A DNA stretch of 64,000 bases from an uncultured Clostridia bacterium (GCA_934463175.1 CAKSIW010000002.1:1-64000), one strand, 5' to 3'. Positions 8,413 through 16,228 are shown, counted from the stretch's first letter. Notes: a model not told the origin generated them from the letters alone. A program made the numbers and translations.

Positions 8413-9427
8413 AAAATTAACCGAAACGGACGGTGTCTCGGGGTTCGAGGACGCTGTCCGCGAAATAATAATAAACGAAATATCAGACTGCTGCTCCGAG
8501 CTGAAGGTTGACGGAATGGGAAATCTGATTGCATTTAAAGAGGCGGCAAATGACCCGAAACACTCAAAAACCGTCCTGCTTTCCGCTCATATGGACGAGG
8601 TTGGCTTTATCATATCGGGGATAACAAAGGACGGATATTTGAAATTTCAAACAGTCGGAGGAATTGACACACGCATTCTGATTTCTCAGCGCGTGCGTAT
8701 GGACAAAATCCGCGGTGTCATCGGACTGAAAGCAGTTCACCTCACGACACGCGATGACAGAAAGAAAACTCCCTCCGAGTCGGAGCTGTATATCGACATC
8801 GGGGCTGAGAACCGCGAGGCTGCCGAAAAGCTTGTTGCAATCGGCGATTATTTCAGCTTCGACAGCGAATATGTTGAATTCGGCGATATGATAAAAGCAA
8901 AGGCTCTTGATGACAGAATCGGCTGTGCAATTCTGATTGAAATGCTGAAGAAGTCTCACAGCGTCAATCTCATCTGCACCTTCACAGTTCAGGAAGAGGT
9001 TGGTCTGCGCGGTGCAAAATGCGCGGTATACGGACTTTCACCCGACTGTGCGCTTGTGCTCGAGGGGACGACCTGCAGCGACATGACCGGAGTTCCGAAA
9101 AATCTCAGGGTCACAAAAAGCGGCGGCGGTGCGGCAATCTCGATTCTCGACTCCGCAAGCCGCGCGGACAGCGGCATGATTGAGCGTCTGAAGAAAGCCG
9201 CCGAGACGCGCGGAATACCCTATCAGTTCAAGGCGTCAACCGCGGGCGGCAACGATGCAGGCGCGATTTACACCTCGTGCGGCGGCATTAAAACCGCATC
9301 GCTTTCCGTGCCGTGCAGATATATTCATTCACCAGTCAGCGCGGCAAGCAAGCGTGACATTGATTCCTGTATTAAAATTGTCAGAGGTTTTTTGGAGGAC
9401 TACGGAAGGAGTGCGGAAAATGATTAA
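8405..9427 (+). CDS. M42 family metallopeptidase (second homologue)
   Basis: A 340-residue paralogue of the preceding enzyme. All catalytic motifs are present: SAHMDEVG, ALDDRIG, QEEVGLRG, VLEGT and RYIHSP. The fourth ligand is Glu where the first paralogue has Asp; both occur in the family. The reading frame is open far upstream, but the homology and a GGAGG at 8392-8396 point to the TTG at 8405, inside the end of the previous gene. The two enzymes could form mixed oligomers; this is inference. Confidence 0.9.
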   Translation: MIRKLTETDGVSGFEDAVREIIINEISDCCSELKVDGMGNLIAFKEAANDPKHSKTVLLSAHMDEVGFIISGITKDGYLKFQTVGGIDTRILISQRVRMDKIRGVIGLKAVHLTTRDDRKKTPSESELYIDIGAENREAAEKLVAIGDYFSFDSEYVEFGDMIKAKALDDRIGCAILIEMLKKSHSVNLICTFTVQEEVGLRGAKCAVYGLSPDCALVLEGTTCSDMTGVPKNLRVTKSGGGAAISILDSASRADSGMIERLKKAAETRGIPYQFKASTAGGNDAGAIYTSCGGIKTASLSVPCRYIHSPVSAASKRDIDSCIKIVRGFLEDYGRSAEND

Positions 9428-10337
9428 AAAAATATGTGACACTTTTGCACCGAGCGGTGCGGAACAGCGTATGACCGAATATATCAAAAATGAATTTCAC
9501 TTTGATGATGCATACACCGACAAAACGGGAAGTCTGATTGTACGGCGCGGAAACGGCAAGGCACTGTGCATTGAATGCGGAATCGACACCCCCGGAATTA
9601 TGGCGGTCTCGTCAGAGAACGGCGAAATACGTTTCACAGGCTTCGGCGGAATTTCACCCCAAATTCTGACGGACAGAAAAATTATTTTTCCGTCGGGCGC
9701 ATGGGGAATTGTCCGTTGCTCCGGCAAATGCGATGAAAACACAAAAATATCGGATTTATTTGCCGAAATTGAAGGCGGCAGCGTGAACATCGGAGATTTC
9801 GGCGTGCTTGATTCGGAGTTCTGTGAAACCGATTCAAGATTTTTCTCAAACAATCTTTCTGCAAAAGCCGGTCTCATTGCAGCTCTTTCGGCAATTCAAG
9901 GCCCGCACGGCAGCTCCGCCGGCTTCACCGCTGCATTCACGGCTCAAAAAAGGCTTGGCGCACGCGGAATACGCTCATTTTTCGGCAATTCGGATTTTGA
10001 ACATGTTCTGACAATAGACAGCGTCTCCTGCGGCAGGGGCGTAAAAAGCGGCGACGGCTGTGCAATCATTGCAAAAGACACGCGGTGTGTGTCTGACCCC
10101 GTCTTTCGCCGCAAAATTGAGGACTTGGCGGAGGACCGCGGAATCAGGCACTATACCGCGGTTTGCGACGACAATCTGTATATTGAGAACATTACCACGG
10201 CAGGCAAGGGTGCGGTTTGTGCGGCAGTCTGCATTCCCGTCGGCTGCAAGGGGCAGAACCTTGAATATGCGGCAAAATCCGACATAGAAAGTGCCGCGGA
10301 GCTGATAAAAGAAATAATAATTGCATGGGGGAAATGA
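9420..10337 (+). CDS. M42-like protein lacking metal ligands (probable pseudoenzyme)
   Basis: A 305-residue protein that aligns with its two neighbours along its length, but the active-site positions have changed. AHMDE is CGIDT, LDDRIG is NLSAKAG, QEEVG is QKRLG and RYIHSP is VGCKGQ. Only the Asp of TIDSV, matching the fourth ligand, remains. It should not bind the two metal ions. Start at ATG 9420 is supported by AGGAG and an 8-base overlap with gene two. It may be a structural or regulatory subunit of a mixed M42 complex; that role is inference. Confidence 0.8.
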   Translation: MIKKICDTFAPSGAEQRMTEYIKNEFHFDDAYTDKTGSLIVRRGNGKALCIECGIDTPGIMAVSSENGEIRFTGFGGISPQILTDRKIIFPSGAWGIVRCSGKCDENTKISDLFAEIEGGSVNIGDFGVLDSEFCETDSRFFSNNLSAKAGLIAALSAIQGPHGSSAGFTAAFTAQKRLGARGIRSFFGNSDFEHVLTIDSVSCGRGVKSGDGCAIIAKDTRCVSDPVFRRKIEDLAEDRGIRHYTAVCDDNLYIENITTAGKGAVCAAVCIPVGCKGQNLEYAAKSDIESAAELIKEIIIAWGK

Positions 10338-10340
10338 TTT

Positions 10341-10754
10341 ATGTATACACAGCAGGTTTCTGTTTTCATGGAAAACAAAATCGGGAAAATAAGTGAAATT
10401 ACTTCTGTTTTGCAAAATGCAGGGATTGATATTCGCGCGTTTTGCATTTCGGACACTGCCGAATTCGGCATTCTGCGTCTGATTGTCAGCGAGCCTGCGC
10501 GTGCGGCAGAGCTTCTCCGCGCAGCAGGTCTGACCGCACAGCTCAGTTGTGTCATTGTGGTCAGCATTGCCGACAAAATCGGTTCGCTGTCCGAAATTGC
10601 CGCTTGTCTGAGCAAGCAAAATGTGAACATTCAATATATGTACTCGTTCATGAGTGAAAAACGTTCAAGCGGTCATGTTGCGCTGCATTGCGGCGATCTT
10701 GACAGAGCGGCTGAAATTCTCCGCCAATCAGGCTTTGAACCCGAAAGTCTTTGA
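10341..10754 (+). CDS. Tandem ACT-domain protein
   Basis: A 137-residue protein made of two ACT domains (about 1-68 and 69-137), each starting with the pattern QVSVFMENKIGKISEI or IVVSIADKIGSLSEIAA, whose GxL turn binds small ligands, usually amino acids. No catalytic domain is attached. It starts 3 bases after the third M42 gene and ends the operon at a terminator. An amino acid sensor linked to peptide breakdown is an attractive reading, but only context supports it. Confidence 0.85.
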   Translation: MYTQQVSVFMENKIGKISEITSVLQNAGIDIRAFCISDTAEFGILRLIVSEPARAAELLRAAGLTAQLSCVIVVSIADKIGSLSEIAACLSKQNVNIQYMYSFMSEKRSSGHVALHCGDLDRAAEILRQSGFEPESL

Positions 10755-10770
10755 ATGCTCCCAAAATCTC

Positions 10771-10816
10771 AAAAGGGGAGTGACTGTGTCTTTCTTTGCA
10801 GCCACTCCCTTTTTTG
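10771..10816 (+). terminator. Terminator of the M42-ACT operon
   Basis: GGGGAGTG (10775-10782) pairs with CACTCCCT (10803-10810), followed by six T. Confidence 0.85.
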
Positions 10817-10836
10817 CATTTTATGTATTATGTCTT

Positions 10837-11079
10837 CTACAAATACAAGTCATGTAAAACCTCATTGAGCGTTATCGGATATACATCATTGTCCGCAAGC
10901 CATTTACAGCATCTTTCGGCTTCTCCTTCGGTGAAAAACCTTCTTTCCGTTATCTCCGTGTCGTCCTCATCATCTTTAACAGATGCCTTGATTCCGAACC
11001 TCGGCTCATCGCTGCTTTCATCAACGGTGACATAAAAGTTTACATTTTGGCTCGAAGCAGCCGGGTTTACATTTAACAT
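10837..11079 (-). CDS. Small acidic DUF6514-like protein
   Basis: An 80-residue protein. The C-terminal part (FFTEGEAERCCKWLADNDV, then YPITLNEVLHDLY) resembles the end of DUF6514 proteins, short clostridial proteins of unknown function. The N-terminal part has a strand pattern NFYVTVDE and an acidic patch DDEDDTE. GGAGGG precedes the ATG. Upstream are two Spo0A-box-like sites 10 bases apart, so control by the sporulation regulator is possible. The family call is from memory of the motif and is moderate. Confidence 0.65.
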   Translation of the reverse strand: MLNVNPAASSQNVNFYVTVDESSDEPRFGIKASVKDDEDDTEITERRFFTEGEAERCCKWLADNDVYPITLNEVLHDLYL

Positions 11080-11160
11080 AATTTTCCCTCCTGAATGTTA
11101 TTTATTATTTTTTGCATTAATTATTATTACATACCTCTATAGCTTTTTCTATATACTTTC

Positions 11161-11177
11161 ATCGACAAAATTCGACA
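11161..11177 (-). promoter_or_regulatory. Two candidate Spo0A boxes
   Basis: Minus-strand TGTCGAA (11171-11177) and TGTCGAT (11161-11167) lie 10 bases apart, one helical turn, about 82 bases upstream of the DUF6514-like gene. The established Spo0A core is TGTCGAA. No in vivo evidence is available from sequence. Confidence 0.4.
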
Positions 11178-11305
11178 AATTTCTATTTTTGCCTATAAAT
11201 GCCTGTATATCAAGCTTTTTACTATTATACCATATGTTATATGTTGAAAAATGTCGGATATTATGTTAACCTTTATATAAAGAATTTTAACAGGAGACCG
11301 ACAAA

Positions 11306-11554
11306 ATGAATATTTTTGATATTATCCGCAAACAAAGCTCTCCCATCAGTGTGAAGCTCATGCTCTACGGAACAAAGCTTGCTCTCGGAGTTCTCATCAT
11401 CGGCATCGCTGTGGTTAAGTATAATGACATATTTCTCGGAAGCATTGAAACAGAAGCATACGGCATTCGGCTTGTCCAAGCCGCATTCAGCCTGTTTGTT
11501 CAGTTTATAATCGGCGGCTTGGTGCTTGACTGTGTGAACGCCGACAAGCACTGA
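11306..11554 (+). CDS. Small two-helix membrane protein, unknown function
   Basis: An 82-residue protein with hydrophobic segments at about 20-42 and 57-76 joined by a short polar loop. AGGAG lies 11 bases before the ATG, and the codon use resembles neighbouring genes, so it is likely real. No family is recognised. Confidence 0.6.
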   Translation: MNIFDIIRKQSSPISVKLMLYGTKLALGVLIIGIAVVKYNDIFLGSIETEAYGIRLVQAAFSLFVQFIIGGLVLDCVNADKH

Positions 11555-11607
11555 AAACCAATATACTGTCAGTATAACACAATTTTACGGTTTTTGTCAA
11601 TTATTTT

Positions 11608-11641
11608 TATCATTAAAGATAATTATTTATCATTCTTGATA
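11608..11641 (+). promoter_or_regulatory. Twin operator upstream of an XRE gene
   Basis: Two direct copies of TATCATT-N3-GATA (11608-11621 and 11628-11641) start 20 bases apart, so both face the same side of the helix. Each is itself an inverted repeat (TATC-N6-GATA). They sit just upstream of the XRE regulator and overlap its likely promoter; autorepression is inferred. Confidence 0.5.
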
Positions 11642-11670
11642 GTATATTATAGTATACAGGAGTGATTAAA

Positions 11671-11991
11671 ATGAATAAAACAATGCATAATTTTTCTGAC
11701 AGGCTGAAGGATCTGCGCAGCAAATACGGCTACACGCAGTCTGAGCTTGCAAAAAAGCTGTCTCTGACCCGTGCAAGCATTAACGCATGGGAAATGGGCT
11801 TATCCGCGCCGTCAACGCCGTATCTCGCAGAGCTTTCATCAATTTTTCATGTCACGACGGACTATCTTCTGGGGCTTGACGAATGCCTCACCGTCCGAAC
11901 GGACATGCTTTCGGACAAGGAAATCTCAATTATTCTTAACATTGTTGAGGTATTCAGTGAGCAAAGGAAAAAGGGGCTGGTCTCAGAATGA
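11671..11991 (+). CDS. XRE family transcriptional regulator
   Basis: A 106-residue protein with a Cro/C1-type helix-turn-helix: RLKDLRSKYGYTQSELAKKL, LTRASINAWEMGLSAPSTPYL and FHVTTDYLLGLDE. The remainder is a short helical tail. An in-frame GTG at 11662 is possible, but the ATG at 11671 has AGGAGTG at the right distance. Twin operators upstream suggest self-regulation. No toxin or phage partner gene follows; the next feature is a tRNA. Confidence 0.85.
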   Translation: MNKTMHNFSDRLKDLRSKYGYTQSELAKKLSLTRASINAWEMGLSAPSTPYLAELSSIFHVTTDYLLGLDECLTVRTDMLSDKEISIILNIVEVFSEQRKKGLVSE

Positions 11992-12086
11992 TTAATTTTT
12001 GTTTCAAAAGCTAAAAATTTTTCAAAAATGTATTGCACAAAAAAAAATGTTGTGGTATACTGTTTAATGTTGTCGGAATATTTTAT

Positions 12087-12163
12087 GTCCCTGTAGCTCA
12101 GCAGGATAGAGCAACTGCCTCCTAAGCAGTAGGTCGGACGTTCGAATCGTCTCAGGGACGCCA
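12087..12163 (+). tRNA. tRNA-Arg (anticodon CCT)
   Basis: A 77-base cloverleaf. The acceptor arms GTCCCTG and CAGGGAC pair fully. The D arm is GCTC/GAGC. The anticodon arm is ACTGC/GCAGT with the 7-base loop CTCCTAA, giving CCT. The T loop contains TTCGAAT. The CCA end is encoded. It reads AGG. Confidence 0.97.
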
Positions 12164-12384
12164 CTCACACTGTTTCTTGCACGGACAGGAGAATGCTGCC
12201 TGAAAAGGCAATGCCTTCTGCGCCGTATTTTTTTGCCTTAAATGCTTTCGGCAATCAGCACAAGGTTCTTTTCCGAGCTTGTAATCATAACCGTCGGTAA
12301 ACTGACAGGCGCACCGCTCCGCAGGAAATATAACAGTCAGCAGGAAGCACTGAGAATTTAACACCCGCATTATTGTTTTAAAAG

Positions 12385-12423
12385 AGCCGCACAGCGCAGA
12401 AAAATTCTGTGCTGTGCGGCTTT
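12385..12423 (-). terminator. Terminator after the YczE-like gene
   Basis: Long hairpin: AGCCGCACAG with CTGTGCGGCT, extended inside by CAGAA/TTCTG, with T-rich flanks on both sides. The rest of the 305-base stretch between the tRNA-Arg gene and the YczE-like gene (12164-12468) shows no convincing gene. Confidence 0.8.
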
Positions 12424-12468
12424 GTTCGCCGATAAGATGACTGCCGCGACAGAATTATGAATTTATGC

Positions 12469-13116
12469 TCAGCATACTATTTTGCCGACGGTTGGTTTTA
12501 ACCATTTCACGAATTGCTGCAACAGCACCCCTGATAATAAAACCGTAGCCGCTGTGCATAATCCAATCCTGCCGCCCAGCAATACACCCACGAGAACACA
12601 TGCAACATCTAAAACTATTCTCACTTTTTGGATTGAGTATTTTTTCTTGTTCACAATAGCAAAGGTTAATGCTTCATATGATCCCTTTCCAAAATCAGCA
12701 ACGGAATAAAGAGCCGAGCCTAAGCTGAATATTACAAGTCCCAAAATCATCAAAAGAAAATTAATCGGTTTAGAAGTGCCGTAGTGTATGTATGGCGCAA
12801 ACCAATCTATGCAAATGCCGTATACAACCTGATATAGTATTGTTCCTATATTTATCTGGCTTCTGTCATAAAACCAGCAAAACACCACCATTGCTGCCGC
12901 TGCGATAAAAGACGCCTGCCCGATGGTTATGTTTACAGTCCGTGCCATACCCTGCCACAGAACGGCAAGAGTTGCAGAGCCGAAGCCTGCATATATAGCC
13001 ATATCCATACCGAGAGCGGCAACTGCCGTTCCGACCGTGACAATCATCAGCTTTAATATCTGTTTTTTATAAATCATTCCCAACGCCTCTTTTAAAATAC
13101 TGAGATTTGCGCTCAT
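12469..13116 (-). CDS. YczE/YitT-type integral membrane protein
   Basis: A 215-residue protein with about five to six membrane segments. The pattern GMDMAIYAGFGSATLAVLWQG near residue 36 and LGSALYSVADFGKGSYEALTF near 133 is characteristic of the YczE (YyaS/YitT-like) family. Function in these proteins is not established; a transporter role is generally assumed. The gene is monocistronic, with its own promoter and terminator. Confidence 0.8.
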   Translation of the reverse strand: MSANLSILKEALGMIYKKQILKLMIVTVGTAVAALGMDMAIYAGFGSATLAVLWQGMARTVNITIGQASFIAAAAMVVFCWFYDRSQINIGTILYQVVYGICIDWFAPYIHYGTSKPINFLLMILGLVIFSLGSALYSVADFGKGSYEALTFAIVNKKKYSIQKVRIVLDVACVLVGVLLGGRIGLCTAATVLLSGVLLQQFVKWLKPTVGKIVC

Positions 13117-13215
13117 TCCACCATATCAACGCAGACGGCAGAACGTCGCCGCAGTGTTATGATGCAATGTTCTCCGAAACACGGAAATATTTGATTCCGT
13201 TTTGTTTGTGAGGCT

Positions 13216-13244
13216 ATTATACCTCAAAAGCAGCAAGAAAGCAA
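13216..13244 (-). promoter_or_regulatory. Promoter of the YczE-like gene
   Basis: Minus-strand TTGCTT (13239-13244), a 17-base spacer and TATAAT (13216-13221), about 100 bases before the start codon. The -10 box lies in a GAGG/CCTC inverted repeat that may be an operator. Confidence 0.55.
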
Positions 13245-13300
13245 CCGTTTCCGACTGCTTTCTCCCATTTGCACAAACAAGTATTCCGTTTATATCTTCC

Positions 13301-14074
13301 TCAGTTTCCGCATTCAATGCTTATCTCATTAAATCTCGACAGGTAAAAATCAATGCTCTTTTCGAGCTTCTCTTCGCCCTTAACATCAAGAATAATTCCG
13401 CCGTCATGCATCATTATGCTCCGCGTTCCATATTCCACCGCATAACGCAGATTATGCGTCACCATGAGCGCGGTCAGTTTTTTCTCCGAAACAATTTTGT
13501 CGGTCAGCTCCATGACAATGTCTGCACTTCTCGGGTCAAGTGCCGCGGTGTGTTCATCAAGCAGCAGCAGCTTTGGTGTGTACAGCGTTGCCATAATCAA
13601 TGCAAGTGCCTGTCGTTGTCCTCCCGACAAAATGCCTGCCTGAGTGTCCATTCTGTCTTCAAGCCCCATGCCGAGAATGCTCAGGCTTTCGCGGTAGAAA
13701 CCCAGTCTTTTTCTGTTCAGTCCGCGGGACAGATTGAAGCTTTTTCCCTTGTTGTCCGCAAGGCTCATGTTTTCAAATATGGTCATTTTCGCACACGTTC
13801 CGACAGACGGATTCTGAAACACGCGTGCAATGTCTGCCGCACGCCTGTATGACGGCTTGCGCGTGAGGTCGCACCCGTCAAGCACAACCGTTCCGCTGTC
13901 TGCGGGAAGGCTGCCCGAAATTATGTTCAGAAGTGTTGTTTTTCCGCTTCCGTTCGAGCCGACAACCGAAACAAATTCTCCGCTTTCAACTGTCAGGCAA
14001 AGTCCCGAAAAAAGCTGCTTTTCATCAACCGTTCCCTTGCCGAAGCCCTTGTATATATCCTTAATTTCAAGCAT
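13301..14074 (-). CDS. ABC transporter ATP-binding protein (TrpZ-like)
   Basis: A 257-residue ATPase. Walker A is GSNGSGKTT (about 39-47), the signature is LSGGQRQALAL, Walker B is KLLLLDEHTAALDP (about 168) and the H-loop is MVTHN. It overlaps the permease gene by 8 bases and is the third gene of a binding-protein, permease and ATPase operon. The binding protein belongs to the ABC_sub_bind family, whose characterised Gram-positive relatives (TrpXYZ) import tryptophan. Confidence 0.92.
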   Translation of the reverse strand: MLEIKDIYKGFGKGTVDEKQLFSGLCLTVESGEFVSVVGSNGSGKTTLLNIISGSLPADSGTVVLDGCDLTRKPSYRRAADIARVFQNPSVGTCAKMTIFENMSLADNKGKSFNLSRGLNRKRLGFYRESLSILGMGLEDRMDTQAGILSGGQRQALALIMATLYTPKLLLLDEHTAALDPRSADIVMELTDKIVSEKKLTALMVTHNLRYAVEYGTRSIMMHDGGIILDVKGEEKLEKSIDFYLSRFNEISIECGN

Positions 14075-14951
14075 TGCGCCCTGCTCCCTTCAACGATTCC
14101 TTCCGTTTGCTGATTATCAGCGTCACCACAAACAACAGCGATACAATCAGGTTTGTGTCCTTTGACTCAAGACCGAGAAGCATTGCCGCACTAATGCACG
14201 CCTTGTATATTATCATACCTGCAATAACGCCTGTTGTCGGCTTGACGTGCTTCATTCTCCCGAACACGGTTGTGCCAATTATGACAGCCGCAAGACCGAT
14301 TACAACCGAGCCCGTGCCTGCCGACACGTTGAAGGACTTTATGTATTGGAGATATATGCAGCCCGAAACGGCAATAAATCCGTTTGCAAGCGCAAGTCCC
14401 GTTATCTTCACCTTGCCGGGATTCTTGGCGAGCGTCACAACGAGGTTTTCATTGTCTCCTGCCGCACGCAGCAGAAATCCCGATTTTGTCGAAAGATACA
14501 GGTCAAGCAGCAGCTTGAATATGAGCGCAAGAGCCAATGCGACAATCAGATATCTGTAACCGAAAAGCACATTTCCCTTTCCAATCACGGAAAACACCGT
14601 CGCCGTGTCCATGCTCAAAAATTCATTTGGCTTCCCGACAATGCTGTAGTTCACGGAATAGAGTGCTGTCATGGTTATTATTCCGCACAGCAAATCCTTG
14701 ATTCCGAGCTTAACATTCAGAAAACCGGTGACAGCTCCTGCCGCACAGCCAAGCACAAATGCCGCAAGGAGGCTCAGATACGGATTCACCCCGTGGAGCA
14801 GGCAGACCGTCGCCGCCGCCATTCCGAGCGGAAAGCTTCCGTCCGTCGTCAAATCGGGAAAATCGAGAATTTTCAAGCTGATATACACGCCGAATGCCAT
14901 TATGCTGTATATCAGACCCTCGGTGATGATTCCTGTGATTAAGCTTAACAT
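14067..14951 (-). CDS. ABC transporter permease (TrpY-like)
   Basis: A 294-residue membrane protein with 8-9 hydrophobic segments, in the branched-chain-amino-acid permease superfamily. The start LSLITGIITEGLIYSIMAFG and the segment DFPDLTTDGSFPLGMAAA near residue 33 match permeases that partner ABC_sub_bind lipoproteins. It follows the binding protein gene by 27 bases and has a GGAGATAG ribosome site. Tryptophan or another small amino acid is the probable cargo, by family only. Confidence 0.9.
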   Translation of the reverse strand: MLSLITGIITEGLIYSIMAFGVYISLKILDFPDLTTDGSFPLGMAAATVCLLHGVNPYLSLLAAFVLGCAAGAVTGFLNVKLGIKDLLCGIITMTALYSVNYSIVGKPNEFLSMDTATVFSVIGKGNVLFGYRYLIVALALALIFKLLLDLYLSTKSGFLLRAAGDNENLVVTLAKNPGKVKITGLALANGFIAVSGCIYLQYIKSFNVSAGTGSVVIGLAAVIIGTTVFGRMKHVKPTTGVIAGMIIYKACISAAMLLGLESKDTNLIVSLLFVVTLIISKRKESLKGAGRNA

Positions 14952-14978
14952 ATACTATCTCCAATCAATGCTTTCAGA

Positions 14979-15983
14979 TTATTTGGACTCCGCGCCGCTT
15001 GCTATCTCCTGCGGAATTGTGATTCCGAGTGATTCCGCAACAGCGGGGTTTATTGTGATTTTGCTTTCTTTCATTGTTTCATAAGGTATTTTGGAAATAT
15101 CCTCACCCTTCAGCACTCTTGCCGCAATTTCACCTGCCTGAACGCCAAGCTTGAAATAGTCAAGACCGGCACTTGCAATGCAGCCGTTTCCAACCTGCTC
15201 CTCTTCCGAGCCGAACACAGGAATCTTTGCCGCATTTGCCTTTTCAAGAACAACGGGAAGTGCCGCAACAACAGTGTTATCCGTCAGATTTGAAATGCAG
15301 TCAACGTCCTTCAGAACAACATCTGTTGCCTGACCAACCTCACTCTGGTTGCCGATTCCGCGTTCAACAATTTCAAATCCGAACTGCGGAGCAAGCTTTT
15401 TATAGGTCTCAATTGTGCTGACAGAATTTGCTTCGCCTGTTGTGTATATTATGCCGATTTTCTTTGCGTCGGGCAAAATTCCGCGTATCAGCTTGAGCTG
15501 TGCCTCAACGGGAAGTGCATCGCTTATGCCCGTTATGCCGTCCATCGCCTCTGTCTCCGATTTTGCAAGCTTTGCCGCAACAGGGTCGGAAATTGCGTTG
15601 AAAACAACGGGAATGTTCTTTTCATAGCAGGCTGTGTAGAGTGCCTGAGCCGACGGTGTTGAGATTCCGCACACCAAGTCCTTGCCGAGCGCTGCAAAGT
15701 TCTGTGCAATCTGCCCCGCAACCGCGGTGTCGTTCTTTGCCGACTGGAAATCAATCTCCAGATTTTCGCCTTCCTTGAAGCCGCCCTTTGCCAGACCCTC
15801 GATGAAACCGTTGCGACAGTTGTCAAGAGACGGGTGATCCGCAATCTGTGTCACGCCAACCTTATACACCTTTTTGTCCGCCGTCTTTCCATCCTCTCCG
15901 CCGCCGCATGACGCAAGCATTGCCGCACAAAGCGATGCCGAAACGATAGCCGTAAAAATTTTTTTCAATGTTCTGTTTTTCAT
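14979..15983 (-). CDS. ABC transporter substrate-binding lipoprotein (TrpX-like)
   Basis: A 334-residue protein with a signal peptide (KKIFTAIVSASLCAAMLASC) ending in the lipobox LASC, so it is anchored by a lipidated Cys at about residue 26. The mature part is the ABC_sub_bind fold: VYKVGVTQIADHPSLD, then FNAISDPVAAKL, KKIGIIYTTGEANS and PVFGSEEEQVGNGCIAS. Relatives bind tryptophan or tyrosine. GGGAGG precedes the ATG. Its leader contains a string of NAG triplets and an intrinsic terminator, so expression is probably controlled by attenuation. Confidence 0.92.
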   Translation of the reverse strand: MKNRTLKKIFTAIVSASLCAAMLASCGGGEDGKTADKKVYKVGVTQIADHPSLDNCRNGFIEGLAKGGFKEGENLEIDFQSAKNDTAVAGQIAQNFAALGKDLVCGISTPSAQALYTACYEKNIPVVFNAISDPVAAKLAKSETEAMDGITGISDALPVEAQLKLIRGILPDAKKIGIIYTTGEANSVSTIETYKKLAPQFGFEIVERGIGNQSEVGQATDVVLKDVDCISNLTDNTVVAALPVVLEKANAAKIPVFGSEEEQVGNGCIASAGLDYFKLGVQAGEIAARVLKGEDISKIPYETMKESKITINPAVAESLGITIPQEIASGAESK

Positions 15984-16020
15984 AATGAAAACCTCCCGAT
16001 AATAAATTTGTTTTGAGAAT

Positions 16021-16054
16021 TAAAAAAATCCTCCGAACAGAAAAGCGGAAGATT
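16021..16054 (-). terminator. Intrinsic terminator in the trpX-like leader (attenuator)
   Basis: Minus-strand ATCTTCCG pairs with CGGAGGAT and is followed by seven T. It lies between the promoter and the binding-protein gene, the position of an attenuator. Confidence 0.75.
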
Positions 16055-16073
16055 GTATCTGCAAATATTAAAA

Positions 16074-16127
16074 CTAAACCCTCATCTGCTCTCATCTGCT
16101 AAAACTAATCTCATCTCAACTGTTCTT
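16074..16127 (-). promoter_or_regulatory. NAG-triplet-rich leader, candidate TRAP-type binding site
   Basis: From the expected transcription start, the minus strand reads AAG, CAG, GAG, GAG, TAG, TAG, GAG, CAG, GAG and TAG within 54 bases. Seven of the ten spacers or near-spacers are 2-3 bases; others are 4-5. In Bacillus the Trp RNA-binding attenuation protein binds (G/U)AG repeats spaced 2-3 bases apart ahead of a terminator. The gene order here (NAG string, terminator, Trp-type ABC genes) fits that layout. A tandem 10-base repeat (AGCAGATGAG twice) makes part of the pattern. Confidence 0.45.
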
Positions 16128-16134
16128 GTATGGT

Positions 16135-16163
16135 ATTATACTACAGCTCCCGTCATTTGTCAA
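16135..16163 (-). promoter_or_regulatory. Promoter of the TrpXYZ-like operon
   Basis: Minus-strand TTGACA (16158-16163), 17 bases, TATAAT (16135-16140): full consensus. It places the start about 145 bases before the binding-protein ATG. Confidence 0.88.
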
Positions 16164-16171
16164 CACTTTTT

Positions 16172-16205
16172 TAAACGGTGCGCAGATTTTTTTGCGCACC
16201 GTTTT
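16172..16205 (-). terminator. Hairpin after the ZIP transporter gene
   Basis: GGTGCGCA (16177-16184) pairs with TGCGCACC (16193-16200). The T tail is weak on the minus strand (GTTT) and better on the plus strand. Confidence 0.6.
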
Positions 16206-16228
16206 GTTTTCAGTCTCGTCTGTCCTGT

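Noticed and set aside
12152..12370. 72-codon minus-strand frame with several cysteines
   Set aside because: It runs into the 3' end of tRNA-Arg, has no ribosome site, and has no recognised family; probably chance.
13126..13317. 63-codon minus-strand frame upstream of the YczE-like gene
   Set aside because: It spans the promoter and the end of the ABC ATPase gene and has no family features.
15862..16095. 77-codon minus-strand frame in the trpX-like leader
   Set aside because: It begins inside the NAG string, crosses the terminator and overlaps the binding-protein gene in another frame; its product has no family features.
16081..16100. Tandem 10-base repeat as a CRISPR or minisatellite
   Set aside because: Only two copies and no spacers; it is explained as part of the leader's NAG pattern.
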